DNA of 64,000 nucleotides from Alcaligenaceae bacterium (GTDB lineage Bacteria; Pseudomonadota; Gammaproteobacteria; Burkholderiales; Burkholderiaceae_B), in assembly GCA_947380655.1 (NCBI GenBank), contig CANCRX010000002.1, positions 35,867 to 99,866 on the forward strand, given 5' to 3'. A program made the translations under genes and the position numbers. This document shows positions 17,460 through 24,863 of this stretch, one piece after another (positions within the stretch are counted from its first letter, which is position 1; each line of letters starts with the position of its first letter). The notes under the pieces are model-generated. The model made no database searches. It saw only the letters and a program-made list of their open reading frames with translations, and was not told the DNA's origin.

Positions 17460-17504
17460 GTTAAATATATTTAACAAAAAATAAAAATGTTAGATATATT
17501 TAAC
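17460..17504. repeat. Two 16-base palindromes between lysC and parE
   Basis: GTTAAATATATTTAAC (17460-17475) is a perfect palindrome; GTTAGATATATTTAAC (17489-17504) is the same with one change. They are 29 bases apart centre to centre in an AT-rich gap where the lysC and parE transcripts converge. The pairing resembles a protein-binding site more than a terminator, because no stable GC stem or T-run is present. Confidence 0.55.
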
Positions 17505-17511
17505 GCTGGTT

Positions 17512-17802
17512 TTACGTGAATAATGATGAGATATTTCTAGCGGAATGTAAAACGCGGATGATATATATTTTCTCTTCACGAACTTTATAAAAAATCAAAT
17601 ATCTGCCAAACGGCATTGACCTAAGATCTTCCTCGATCGTGTCCTGTTGCCGTCCAATAAATGGCTGTCTGGATATCAAGTTGTATTGAACCGTTAAATC
17701 ATACATCCAACGATCTGCAGCTTGAAAACTATTGTGTGCGATGTAGCTCCAGATTTCAAAGATATCATTTACTGCTCTAGGTGAAACGATCACTTCAAGC
17801 AA
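17512..17802 (-). CDS. ParE/RelE-superfamily toxin
   Basis: 96 residues. The sequence pattern of ParE-type toxins is seen: VIVSPRAVNDIFEIWSYIA at the start, FIGRQQDTIEEDLRSMPFGRYLIFYK and the ending IIRVLHSARNISSLF. ParE proteins poison DNA gyrase; RelE relatives cut mRNA. The gene begins with TTG directly after the antitoxin stop (TAATTG), so it should be translated by re-initiation at a low rate, which suits a toxin. Partner: the ParD-like gene just upstream. Confidence 0.85.
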   Translation of the reverse strand: MLEVIVSPRAVNDIFEIWSYIAHNSFQAADRWMYDLTVQYNLISRQPFIGRQQDTIEEDLRSMPFGRYLIFYKVREEKIYIIRVLHSARNISSLFT

Positions 17803-18078
17803 TTAAGCAGCTTCCTTTTTATTTTTTTTCGAAGCAAGCTCTTTTCGAAATTGATTTTTCATCGCGTCGGCATCCCATGCGATGGCAGGCCCGCTGTTTA
17901 TCCCCTCCTGAATCATGGTGCGTAGCTGTTGCAATTTAAATTCTTTAATCTCATCTTGCTCTTGCATAAGACGCAAAGCCTCTCTTACCACTTCGCTTGA
18001 TGAAGTGTATTTTCCAGATGACACTTTATTTCGCACCATTTCTTCCAGAAAAGGTGTGAGATTTATATTCATTCCCAT
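17803..18078 (-). CDS. ParD-family antitoxin
   Basis: 91 residues: a ribbon-helix-helix DNA-binding N-terminus (MGMNINLTPFLEEMV, then KYTSSSEVVREALRLMQEQ at about 23-41) and a Lys/Glu-rich toxin-binding tail. The start is the ATG at 18078, preceded by AGGGG at good spacing; ten more in-frame codons upstream contain a palindrome and are probably leader. It would neutralise the following toxin and repress its own promoter. Confidence 0.87.
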   Translation of the reverse strand: MGMNINLTPFLEEMVRNKVSSGKYTSSSEVVREALRLMQEQDEIKEFKLQQLRTMIQEGINSGPAIAWDADAMKNQFRKELASKKNKKEAA

Positions 18079-18091
18079 GCAATGTGCCCCT

Positions 18092-18105
18092 AAGTTAATT
18101 AACTT
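18092..18105. promoter_or_regulatory. Palindrome in the parDE leader, AAGTTAATTAACTT
   Basis: A perfect 14-base palindrome 14 bases before the parD start. It is a candidate binding site for the ParD ribbon-helix-helix dimer. Confidence 0.5.
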
Positions 18106-18122
18106 CATAACGCTCCAATTTT

Positions 18123-18156
18123 ATCCAATATTGTCAAAGATTGACATTTTTTGGAT
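18123..18156 (-). promoter_or_regulatory. Nested inverted repeat over the likely parDE promoter
   Basis: An inner pair TGTCAA-AGA-TTGACA (18132-18146) lies within an outer pair ATCCAA (18123-18128) / TTGGAT (18151-18156). Read on the minus strand it holds TTGACA and, 17 bases after TGTCAA, TAAAAT, which could be the -35 and -10 boxes of parDE. The layout suggests an operator covering the promoter; which boxes are used is not certain. Confidence 0.45.
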
Positions 18157-18250
18157 CTAGAAAATGCGACATAATTTGAATCACGAAGCTTACTTAAGGC
18201 AGGGTAGAGAGGATATTCGTAGTTCTGACAGGTTGGGCATACATAAACTA

Positions 18251-18673
18251 TCAAAACGATATAGTTTTTATTTTCAATTGTTTCGCATTCCTAAGTAAGC
18301 CAGCATCCAGACTCACAATTCCTTGCGTTTTATATTCAAGTGCAACAGCAAGATGAAGTGCATCTCCCGCTCGCAGACCGAGCGATGTATTCAATACTGA
18401 CAAGGCTGCTTTATAAAAATGCGCAGAGGCGACAGGCAATAACGTCAGATCTCTTTTGCACAACATTTGAAACTGCTCCCACGCCGTATCCGATGACACC
18501 TGATCGATTTGACCTGTCCGTTGCTTGAGTGCGAGTGCGCTCGCAAACTCAGTGATGCACCACTCGGATGACGCGAGGGCCTGGGTGCAGTCCGCATACC
18601 ACCGGTTTACATCACTTGTTTTGTCTTCTTGCGTAAGCAGCGAAACAAAAACACTCGTATCGACGTAAATCAT
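18251..18673 (-). CDS. VapC-type PIN-domain toxin
   Basis: 140 residues, a PIN-domain ribonuclease. The four acidic residues that bind the metal are at D5 (IYVDTS), E42 (CITEFASAL), D104 (AGDALHLAVA) and D123 (SLDAGLL), all conserved, so the toxin should be active. VapC proteins cleave tRNAs or rRNA. Its ATG overlaps the antitoxin stop by one base (TAATG). Confidence 0.9.
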   Translation of the reverse strand: MIYVDTSVFVSLLTQEDKTSDVNRWYADCTQALASSEWCITEFASALALKQRTGQIDQVSSDTAWEQFQMLCKRDLTLLPVASAHFYKAALSVLNTSLGLRAGDALHLAVALEYKTQGIVSLDAGLLRNAKQLKIKTISF

Positions 18674-18921
18674 TAATAGCGCGCCTGGTTGCGAAGTGTA
18701 TCGATGACAGAAGATCCCATTGGCTTGCTTTCTTGCTCTTGAATCAACGCGTTGGCAAAATATTTTCTATCCCAATCTTTTTTTTGTAAGCAAAGACTTC
18801 CATCAGCTCCAATGCGTATCTCGAGTTGATCTCCGTCTTTGAGATTAGCTTGCCTGGTGAATTCGGTCGGAATGCGAACAGCCAGGCTATTGCCCCATTT
18901 TGATACAAGTAGATGTGCCAT
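18673..18921 (-). CDS. VapB/MazE-type antitoxin (SpoVT/AbrB fold)
   Basis: 82 residues from the ATG at 18921. LLVSKWGNSLAVRIPTEF (4-21) and LKDGDQLEIRI are the swapped-hairpin AbrB DNA-binding fold of VapB/MazE; the tail with DWDRKYFANALI would bind the toxin. A longer in-frame reading to 19011 is not used because an operator-like inverted repeat lies inside it and homologues start at the MAHLLVSKWGN type sequence. Confidence 0.87.
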   Translation of the reverse strand: MAHLLVSKWGNSLAVRIPTEFTRQANLKDGDQLEIRIGADGSLCLQKKDWDRKYFANALIQEQESKPMGSSVIDTLRNQARY

Positions 18922-18932
18922 GATTTCATTTG

Positions 18933-18950
18933 ATATACATTTATGTATAT
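18933..18950. promoter_or_regulatory. vapBC operator candidate, ATATACAT-TT-ATGTATAT
   Basis: A perfect 8-bp inverted repeat with a 2-base centre, 12 bases before the vapB start. The position fits autorepression by the VapBC complex. Confidence 0.55.
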
Positions 18951-19149
18951 TAATTTTATGACTAATTGCAATTGGATTCAATGTTGAATTAGGGGAGGTG
19001 AGCGCAATCAATCTTGACGTCCTGTGAAGTGAAAATTTTAGGCATCACAATACTGATTTGCGGGATATGCTGATATGCGTGTGAATACGTCGGGTAATCT
19101 ACGACAAGTTTTAGATATGCTGTGTCGTGCTAGAATACCGGCTTGGTTT

Positions 19150-19243
19150 GGAGGCGTGCCCGAGCGGCTGAAGGGGCTCCCCTGCTAAGGGAGTATGTGA
19201 GCTAAAACTTGCATCCAGGGTTCGAATCCCTGCGCCTCCGCCA
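19150..19243 (+). tRNA. tRNA-Ser, anticodon GCU
   Basis: 94 bases including an encoded CCA. Acceptor arms GGAGGCG (19150-19156) and CGCCTCC (19233-19239) pair, the discriminator is G. The anticodon stem CTCCC/GGGAG holds the loop CTGCTAA with GCT at 19184-19186, reading AGC/AGU. A long variable arm and TTCGAATCC T-loop confirm a serine tRNA. A terminator follows 45 bases later. Confidence 0.97.
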
Positions 19244-19288
19244 AAACTTTAGTTTCGAACCTGCTACGCAGTGATTCGACATGCCACG

Positions 19289-19312
19289 AGCCCCGCACAG
19301 TGCGGGGCTTTG
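19289..19312 (+). terminator. Terminator after tRNA-Ser
   Basis: AGCCCCGC (19289-19296), loop ACAGT, GCGGGGCT (19302-19309), then TTTGCG. A strong GC stem with a short T-run. Confidence 0.75.
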
Positions 19313-19796
19313 CGTTGCTACCTCTTGACTGCGACCCGTGGCCGCGGCATGTAAAAGTAGTCTCAAAGCCCGTTTGTTTCAAAACCTCATGACTTTTTGG
19401 TCGTCGGTTCAGAGGTTCGTCATTGGTCAATTTGGCGAGAAAGCTGTAGACCTTGGCCAACTGGAGTTAGTGTTGCGGTTGGGCTTGAGTGACTAAAGTC
19501 AATCTGCCGCGACTGCTGTTCCGCCCTGAGCACTCTCCCAGTCAGCGAAGGTCGTACCGTTTGTCAGTTTCTATGCGGTGCGGCCATTAATGCTAGCGCC
19601 GACGACCATCGCAGTTGCGGCGGTAAGGGTTGTGCAAACTCGCGTTGTGTCTGAATCGCAATGAACCATTTTCACCTGAGTGACTCACGGTAACGTTATG
19701 CACATGACCCAGTGCTTCAAGACTGTTGCGGTAAGGCAGCCACCCAAGTTTTGGTAACAAAACACGGTTATTGATTGGGTCTAATCCGGCGTCGTT
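19313..19796. other. Gene-free stretch downstream of tRNA-Ser
   Basis: No convincing gene is seen in these 484 bases. On the minus strand a broken reading gives VVGASINGRTA, a stop, then NGTTFADWESAQGGTAVAAD, which looks like the debris of a coding sequence, but the parent family is not recognised. Its place between a tRNA gene and an accessory block suits a remnant of an inserted element; no integrase fragment or repeat of the tRNA 3' end was found. Confidence 0.4.
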
Positions 19797-20951
19797 TCAC
19801 AGAACGTGCGGAGGCGTGATGATTTTAAAACGTCTGGACTCGTCAATTCTTGCTCTCGAGCCTGCCTCGCTGCCGAGTACATCATCCGAGTCGTTCATAT
19901 CAAACCATCCGCTGCGCGCCCATTCATGCAGCTTTGTGACATCCTGTAAGGCCCGCCTGACAGAATAGGGATTTGGCCCGATGTCCGAAAAACATCGCAT
20001 TGACCTATTTAAATGCTGGATCATCGTGTCATCTTCTATCGCATTGATCCGATGGTCAAGTACCCAGTCACGGAAAACCAGCAGACAGCCCTGACGTCTG
20101 GGTAGCGTACCAATGGGTTCAAAGCATCCGATAATCTGATAGGGCGTGTTCTGCGCATCTGTCCCGTCAATCCGCAAAATTCTATAACGCGTAGAGGCAT
20201 CATCTTCTGCAATACGCTGTTCAGGCAAGGCAAATGGTGGGCTAGGGTAACCAATGATCCCGGACATAGATGTGTACAGCTCAACGATGCAGCCATTAGT
20301 TGCGATATATTTCATGAACGCACCACCCTGATGCGACAAGCTCATAGTCCGGAGCGCGACGCTGTCGATATCTGTTTCCAGAATCTCTGCGGCGGCATAG
20401 CCCTCGCCGAGTTCGCCGACGAGCGCTAACAGATGTGAGCCCTCATAGCCCAGTGCTCCAAGAGCGTTGTCAATAAACCGTCCTTTCAGGTAGTCCTTAC
20501 CGCGGTGTTTGGTCATTTCTACGATAACCCGGGTCGGGTTTAACGCGAGTGCCAGGACCTTATCCTTGACTGCCTGAGTGATTACCGAGGAGCAGTAGTT
20601 TTCATTTACAACCATATGCCCTTTGTGGCTGGCAAGCACTGCATTGACTAAGGCAATATCTTCAAAATCGCAGATCGGTTTTTCGATCAGAATATTCGCG
20701 TACGGGTTGAGCGCGCTGATAGCCTGTAGTATTTGTGCATGCACACGCGTTGGCGTGCAAATATCAAAAAAATCAGGACGCAGGGCGATTGCGTCCTCCA
20801 CCGAGCGTAATGGTTTCAGACCTGCCTGCCTGATCTGCTCAATGCGCAGTGGATCTGACTCAAGGACACCGATGGTTTGAACGTTCATCTGACTGAACGC
20901 TTGTTCGTGTATATGGGCGATTGTTCCATAGCCAATGCGGATGCATTTCAT
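19797..20951 (-). CDS. Gfo/Idh/MocA-family NAD(P)-dependent oxidoreductase
   Basis: 384 residues. The N-terminal Rossmann fold shows GYGTIAHIHEQAF (7-19), ICTPTRVHAQ (64-73) and the catalytic EKP (90-92). These enzymes oxidise or reduce sugars, cyclitols or their acids. The C-terminal half (about 125-340) would be the substrate-binding alpha/beta domain. It follows the sugar-isomerase gene by 21 bases on the same strand, so both probably act in one carbohydrate or inositol-type pathway; no transporter for it is nearby. The substrate is unknown. Confidence 0.82.
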   Translation of the reverse strand: MKCIRIGYGTIAHIHEQAFSQMNVQTIGVLESDPLRIEQIRQAGLKPLRSVEDAIALRPDFFDICTPTRVHAQILQAISALNPYANILIEKPICDFEDIALVNAVLASHKGHMVVNENYCSSVITQAVKDKVLALALNPTRVIVEMTKHRGKDYLKGRFIDNALGALGYEGSHLLALVGELGEGYAAAEILETDIDSVALRTMSLSHQGGAFMKYIATNGCIVELYTSMSGIIGYPSPPFALPEQRIAEDDASTRYRILRIDGTDAQNTPYQIIGCFEPIGTLPRRQGCLLVFRDWVLDHRINAIEDDTMIQHLNRSMRCFSDIGPNPYSVRRALQDVTKLHEWARSGWFDMNDSDDVLGSEAGSRARIDESRRFKIITPPHVL

Positions 20952-20972
20952 ATCAATTGTTCAAGCGTGCGC

Positions 20973-21770
20973 TCAGGCATGGGAATGGAGCCATGCGTGT
21001 CTTAAAAAATCAAGACTTTCGCGCATGGCGGTGAGTGGGTCGCCCTTAATATGACCTTCGACGCTCAGTCGACCACAATAGCCACCTTGTTTAATATTTC
21101 TAAAAAAAGAGCCATAGTCATACGATCCCGTCCCTGGGTTCTGCCGGCCTGTATCTGCAAGGTGAATGTGAGCCAGCCAGTCTGTATCTCTAGACAACAC
21201 GTCGAGCGGTTCGGACTCCTGATCCATATGAAAGAAGTCTGCGAGTGCGCGTACCTGGGGGTGATTGAATATTTTTGCGAGCCGTATGCCATCGGCGATG
21301 CTGTTGATGAGACTGGATTCCTTGCGGTTCAGGGGTTCGATGACGAGAGTCGTCTCAAGACCTTGCAGACCTTCTGTGCACCATGTGAGCGTGGAGAGGA
21401 AGTCTGCTTCTGCTTGTTCGACGGTCCAACCCGCTGGAATGTTTCTGCTCGCACCGCTTCCGAGAACCAGAATGTCAGTCTTGGCGATTGCCAGAAGTAC
21501 GGCGACCCGATCAAAATAATTGCGGTTACGTCGTGTATCTTTTTCAGGACCTACAATTTTTAAACTAGCGGGGAAAAGCATATTGAATGCTCGCGCGGGT
21601 AAAGCAAGGTCTCTTATTTGTGCTTTGGCATTTGCAAAGGCGCTATCATCCTCAAGTTGCATCGGAGCAAGCTGTCCCTCAAAATAGTCGACTCCCGCCT
21701 GTTGCATCAGCACAGCCTGTGCTGGATGACCACACCAGCCGAATTGGGGCATATCAACATTGGTCTGCAT
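20973..21770 (-). CDS. Sugar phosphate isomerase/epimerase (xylose isomerase-like TIM barrel)
   Basis: 265 residues from the ATG at 21770. The AP-endonuclease-2/hexulose isomerase fold is shown by TLVIEPLNRKESSLINSIAD, VRALADFFHMDQE, WLAHIHLADTGR and the ending block LSVEGHIKGDP; the Glu, Asp, His and Glu in these are the usual metal ligands. A longer in-frame reading to 21860 would overlap the divergent membrane gene and is not used. Cotranscribed with the Gfo/Idh/MocA gene. Confidence 0.82.
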   Translation of the reverse strand: MQTNVDMPQFGWCGHPAQAVLMQQAGVDYFEGQLAPMQLEDDSAFANAKAQIRDLALPARAFNMLFPASLKIVGPEKDTRRNRNYFDRVAVLLAIAKTDILVLGSGASRNIPAGWTVEQAEADFLSTLTWCTEGLQGLETTLVIEPLNRKESSLINSIADGIRLAKIFNHPQVRALADFFHMDQESEPLDVLSRDTDWLAHIHLADTGRQNPGTGSYDYGSFFRNIKQGGYCGRLSVEGHIKGDPLTAMRESLDFLRHAWLHSHA

Positions 21771-21848
21771 ACTTTTCTGTAGCGTATTTGGATAGTTATC
21801 AATCTTAAAGAATATCACTGCCAGTTTTTTTATTTTCCAAATTTTAAT

Positions 21849-22601
21849 ATGACATGTCAAGGCTCCTTTTTAAGTCGGCTTTCAGGTTTGCTGCGGCGAT
21901 ATCCGGGCAAACTTCTTGGTCTGTTGCGCATCCCAATGGACCTCGCAATGTTCTGGGCGGGCGTGCAGACGATGACATTTGCTCCGCTGTTTATAGGACA
22001 AGATTTGTATGCTCGTGAGTGGGTGATCTCTTTCGGGGGACTTGCCTCTGTGATGCGGACAGGTAACCCCTGGATTGCCTGTGTTGGTCTTGTCGGACTG
22101 CTCTCGAGTATCGTGCTTATCGTCTATGCAGATCCTGTGAAACACCCGGGCGAGCAAGATCCACAGGATCATCAGGGTCTGCTCAATCCTTTGAAGTTCT
22201 GGAAATACCCCTGGGAGTTTGCGTCGCTGATGGCGATTGGTAAGGCACTGAATCTGCTGATGTCAGGTATATCCCGTGCGCGGCTTGACGACCTCTTTCT
22301 GGCGCTGTGCCTGATTGTTGGTCAGGTACTTGTGCAGATCCCTGAACGTTCTCTTGTTCCTTGCGCGGTGATTCCTCAAAGTCTGTTTGCGAAGTTGAAA
22401 GAAAAAATTGCAGAGAATCCTAATCGGGCTTGTGCACACGTGATGAATATCGGCAATCTGGTTTTTACGATCTGCGCATTGGCAATGCTTGAGTTTCCAC
22501 GGATTTTTGCCGGTCTGTGGAATATCTGCTTGAATGCCTACTTGATGGCACGCGCCAGTAAGCGACTAGCTCCGGTGAGCCGCAAACATTCCAAAAAATA
22601 G
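21849..22601 (+). CDS. Hypothetical multi-spanning membrane protein
   Basis: 250 residues with about five hydrophobic segments (for example IACVGLVGLLSSIVLIVYA, LFLALCLIVGQVLVQI and VFTICALAMLEFPRIFAGLW) and a basic C-terminus. A hydrophilic Pro/Asp/Gln-rich loop (VKHPGEQDPQDHQ) precedes a segment with FWKYPWEFASL. I do not recognise the family. The start has no obvious ribosome binding site; Met30 (MDLAMFW) is an alternative. It lies alone between the sugar-isomerase operon (divergent) and the double nitrilase (convergent). Confidence 0.6.
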   Translation: MTCQGSFLSRLSGLLRRYPGKLLGLLRIPMDLAMFWAGVQTMTFAPLFIGQDLYAREWVISFGGLASVMRTGNPWIACVGLVGLLSSIVLIVYADPVKHPGEQDPQDHQGLLNPLKFWKYPWEFASLMAIGKALNLLMSGISRARLDDLFLALCLIVGQVLVQIPERSLVPCAVIPQSLFAKLKEKIAENPNRACAHVMNIGNLVFTICALAMLEFPRIFAGLWNICLNAYLMARASKRLAPVSRKHSKK

Positions 22602-22708
22602 AAACAAGGAATAAATAATGCTTGCGGTTGTGTTCAAGAAAAAGATCCAGTAATTTTTTTTATAAGTTTCTGTTGCTCAATACAATAAGCAGAGTGTCAA
22701 CATACGCT

Positions 22709-24583
22709 TTACTCGGCCTTACACAATTCCCTGCTTGTTGAATTGGTTTGCCATTCCTTAAAACAAGGACTTTGCATATCTAAAGTCAAAGGCGTTGCCA
22801 GGTCGTACCGTCTTCCAACAACCAAACTTTGTTGATTGATCCACAGCGTATTATTGGTATGCGTTGTGAAGATAACCTGATGAGCAATTTCTTTATTCGG
22901 GGCAATGTTTGGAGGGTAGTAACCTTCCTCAGGCACGAGTGAGTAGGCAGCACTTCTTTCAAATTCTTTATTTCCCTCTCGGTGATAATTAGATACGAGA
23001 GTGAATGCCTGAGAGTATTTGGCAATATCAAACCAGATATTCATACCCCGGTTACTGGCGTCAGGAACCAAACCCTTTGGGATATTGACTGGGCTGCCAT
23101 ACTGCTTACCGTCATAGGCCGCAGGTATCAGAATGAGGTCTGCTCGATTTAAAGCATAGACCTCAGCGAGTTCCGGAATGCGCACCTCATCATTGAGCAT
23201 CACCGCGATTCTGCCCAGGTCACTGGTATTAAATATCGGGAGATTATTGCCAGCGCTCGCCCAAGACTGCTCTGCATCATTTAGATGCGACTTACGATAG
23301 ATGCCGGCCTGTTTTCCATTGAAATCAAACAGGATCGCAGTCTCGTAATATTTACCCTCACTGACTTCTGGCATAGAAAATAAGAGATATGTTCTGTATT
23401 TTTTTGCTAAGTTCGCTGCCAGGGTATAACTTTTACCATTCAAGCTTTCAGCGTATTGTTGAATAGTATTTTTATTCAACTTCACGTGACCCAGGAAAGA
23501 ATTGAAAGGTAAAACGGCTAGATTGAAAACATTTTGATTATTCTCTATCAGCGAATCTACCTTCTTCGCATTCGCTTCTATATTGCCGTCACTAGGCTCA
23601 TATTGAATCAACAGTGCTGAGATCTGATTCTGCGTATTGTTTGCAGCGGGATCGATAGGTGCTTTGTAGAGGTTATAGACTTGATATAACTCTGGCCTGC
23701 GATGTTTTAGCCAAAATGCTTTTTGTTCGCTCTTATTATCGGTATCAAACGTTGCGTAGATCGTTTCTGGCGGCAAAGGTTTAGTCCATGTCGAGACCTT
23801 GGAATGGCTGAGCTGCTTGCCATTATTGTCCCAGATCGTCGAGCCACCCGTGAATTGATCCACCAAACCGAAGGAGGGAATGCTTATTAAGCCAGTTTGA
23901 TTACTGGCAACAACACTCATTCCAGTCCACTGCGCTAAGGTAGCGATGTTAGAAATAGTGGAATGATTGCCGTTACTCATTTTTTCAAATTTTGGCATCA
24001 TGTCTGAGCCGATCGGCATAGCCAAAATATCAGCATTGCGCAGGCTCGGAATCAGCAAGGACTGCAGTCGGCTGTCATCAAAACAAATCAAGATCGCAAT
24101 CTTGCCAATATCAGTATCGAACACTGGAAAACCCAGGTTACCAGGCGCGGCGACGTTATAGTCTCCTGCAGGAAGTTGATTTTTCCGGTATTTACCGACT
24201 AGCCCCTTCGGGCCGACTAGAGCGGCTGAATTGTGAATAAGTCCTGTGACTAAATCTTTTTCATACATGCCGACCACAACATAACTATTGTATTTCTGTG
24301 TGACCTTTTCAATTGCAGCGGTCGCTCTGCCAGGAATCGTATCTAAGTCGTTTGGATTGGTAGGCACAAACCCAAAGCCAGTCACTGAAAATTCTGGTAA
24401 CACCATTAATTTGGCACCATTTTCAGAGGCAGTCGTGACTGCTTCAACTATTTTTCGGATATTACCTTCCACGTCTTTTGCCGTAGGATTGAATTCGACA
24501 GCGGCTACCTTTACCTCTGCTGCGTAGGCGAATGAAAAAGAATTGATTAGGAGTAGCAAGCAGGAAATAAAGAGTTTTTTCAT
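22709..24583 (-). CDS. Exported tandem nitrilase-fold protein, second domain degenerate
   Basis: 624 residues with a clear signal peptide (KKLFISCLLLLINSFSFAYA). Residues about 24-300 form a carbon-nitrogen hydrolase domain with the full Glu-Lys-Cys triad: E64 in VLPEFSVTGFG, K134 in KYRKNQLP and C167 in ILICFDDSR. Residues about 320-600 repeat the fold: AVLPFNSFLG, IYRKSHLN and IAVMLNDEVR align so that Glu becomes Phe360, Lys431 is kept and Cys becomes Asn464. The second half therefore should not catalyse and may bind a ligand or regulate the first. The expected activity is amide or nitrile hydrolysis in the periplasm; the substrate is unknown. The gene stands alone, convergent with the membrane protein. 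Confidence 0.82.
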   Translation of the reverse strand: MKKLFISCLLLLINSFSFAYAAEVKVAAVEFNPTAKDVEGNIRKIVEAVTTASENGAKLMVLPEFSVTGFGFVPTNPNDLDTIPGRATAAIEKVTQKYNSYVVVGMYEKDLVTGLIHNSAALVGPKGLVGKYRKNQLPAGDYNVAAPGNLGFPVFDTDIGKIAILICFDDSRLQSLLIPSLRNADILAMPIGSDMMPKFEKMSNGNHSTISNIATLAQWTGMSVVASNQTGLISIPSFGLVDQFTGGSTIWDNNGKQLSHSKVSTWTKPLPPETIYATFDTDNKSEQKAFWLKHRRPELYQVYNLYKAPIDPAANNTQNQISALLIQYEPSDGNIEANAKKVDSLIENNQNVFNLAVLPFNSFLGHVKLNKNTIQQYAESLNGKSYTLAANLAKKYRTYLLFSMPEVSEGKYYETAILFDFNGKQAGIYRKSHLNDAEQSWASAGNNLPIFNTSDLGRIAVMLNDEVRIPELAEVYALNRADLILIPAAYDGKQYGSPVNIPKGLVPDASNRGMNIWFDIAKYSQAFTLVSNYHREGNKEFERSAAYSLVPEEGYYPPNIAPNKEIAHQVIFTTHTNNTLWINQQSLVVGRRYDLATPLTLDMQSPCFKEWQTNSTSRELCKAE

Positions 24584-24863
24584 GTCATCCGCTGGTTCTG
24601 TTTAAAAATTAGTATTGAAACTTGAATTGACCTTAGGATTACTCCTGCGCTTGGAGAGGATCCCCATTAGTTTAGCTTTTAGTGTGACCTGAAGGTAATC
24701 AGACCAATTCCCGAACCAAAATAGGTAAATTGACAGCACTTTTCTCAGTTTTGCTTTCAACTTATAGACAAACAGTCTGAATTAATCTTTGTAACTCTTT
24801 GTCATTTTGGTAACATTCTGCTCGGTTCGCATAAATACTCTAGCGTTCAATTAAGGAAAGTTC

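Noticed and set aside
19185..19460. A 91-codon minus-strand reading across tRNA-Ser, ending in residues like GFEPWMQVLAHIL
   Set aside because: It is the antisense of the tRNA gene and its terminator; such readings arise repeatedly from tRNA-Ser genes and are not proteins.
19801..19830. A second GGAGGCGTG matching the tRNA-Ser 5' end, considered as an attachment site
   Set aside because: Only nine bases match, it lies inside the coding end of the oxidoreductase, and the 3' end of the tRNA, where integrases usually act, is not repeated.
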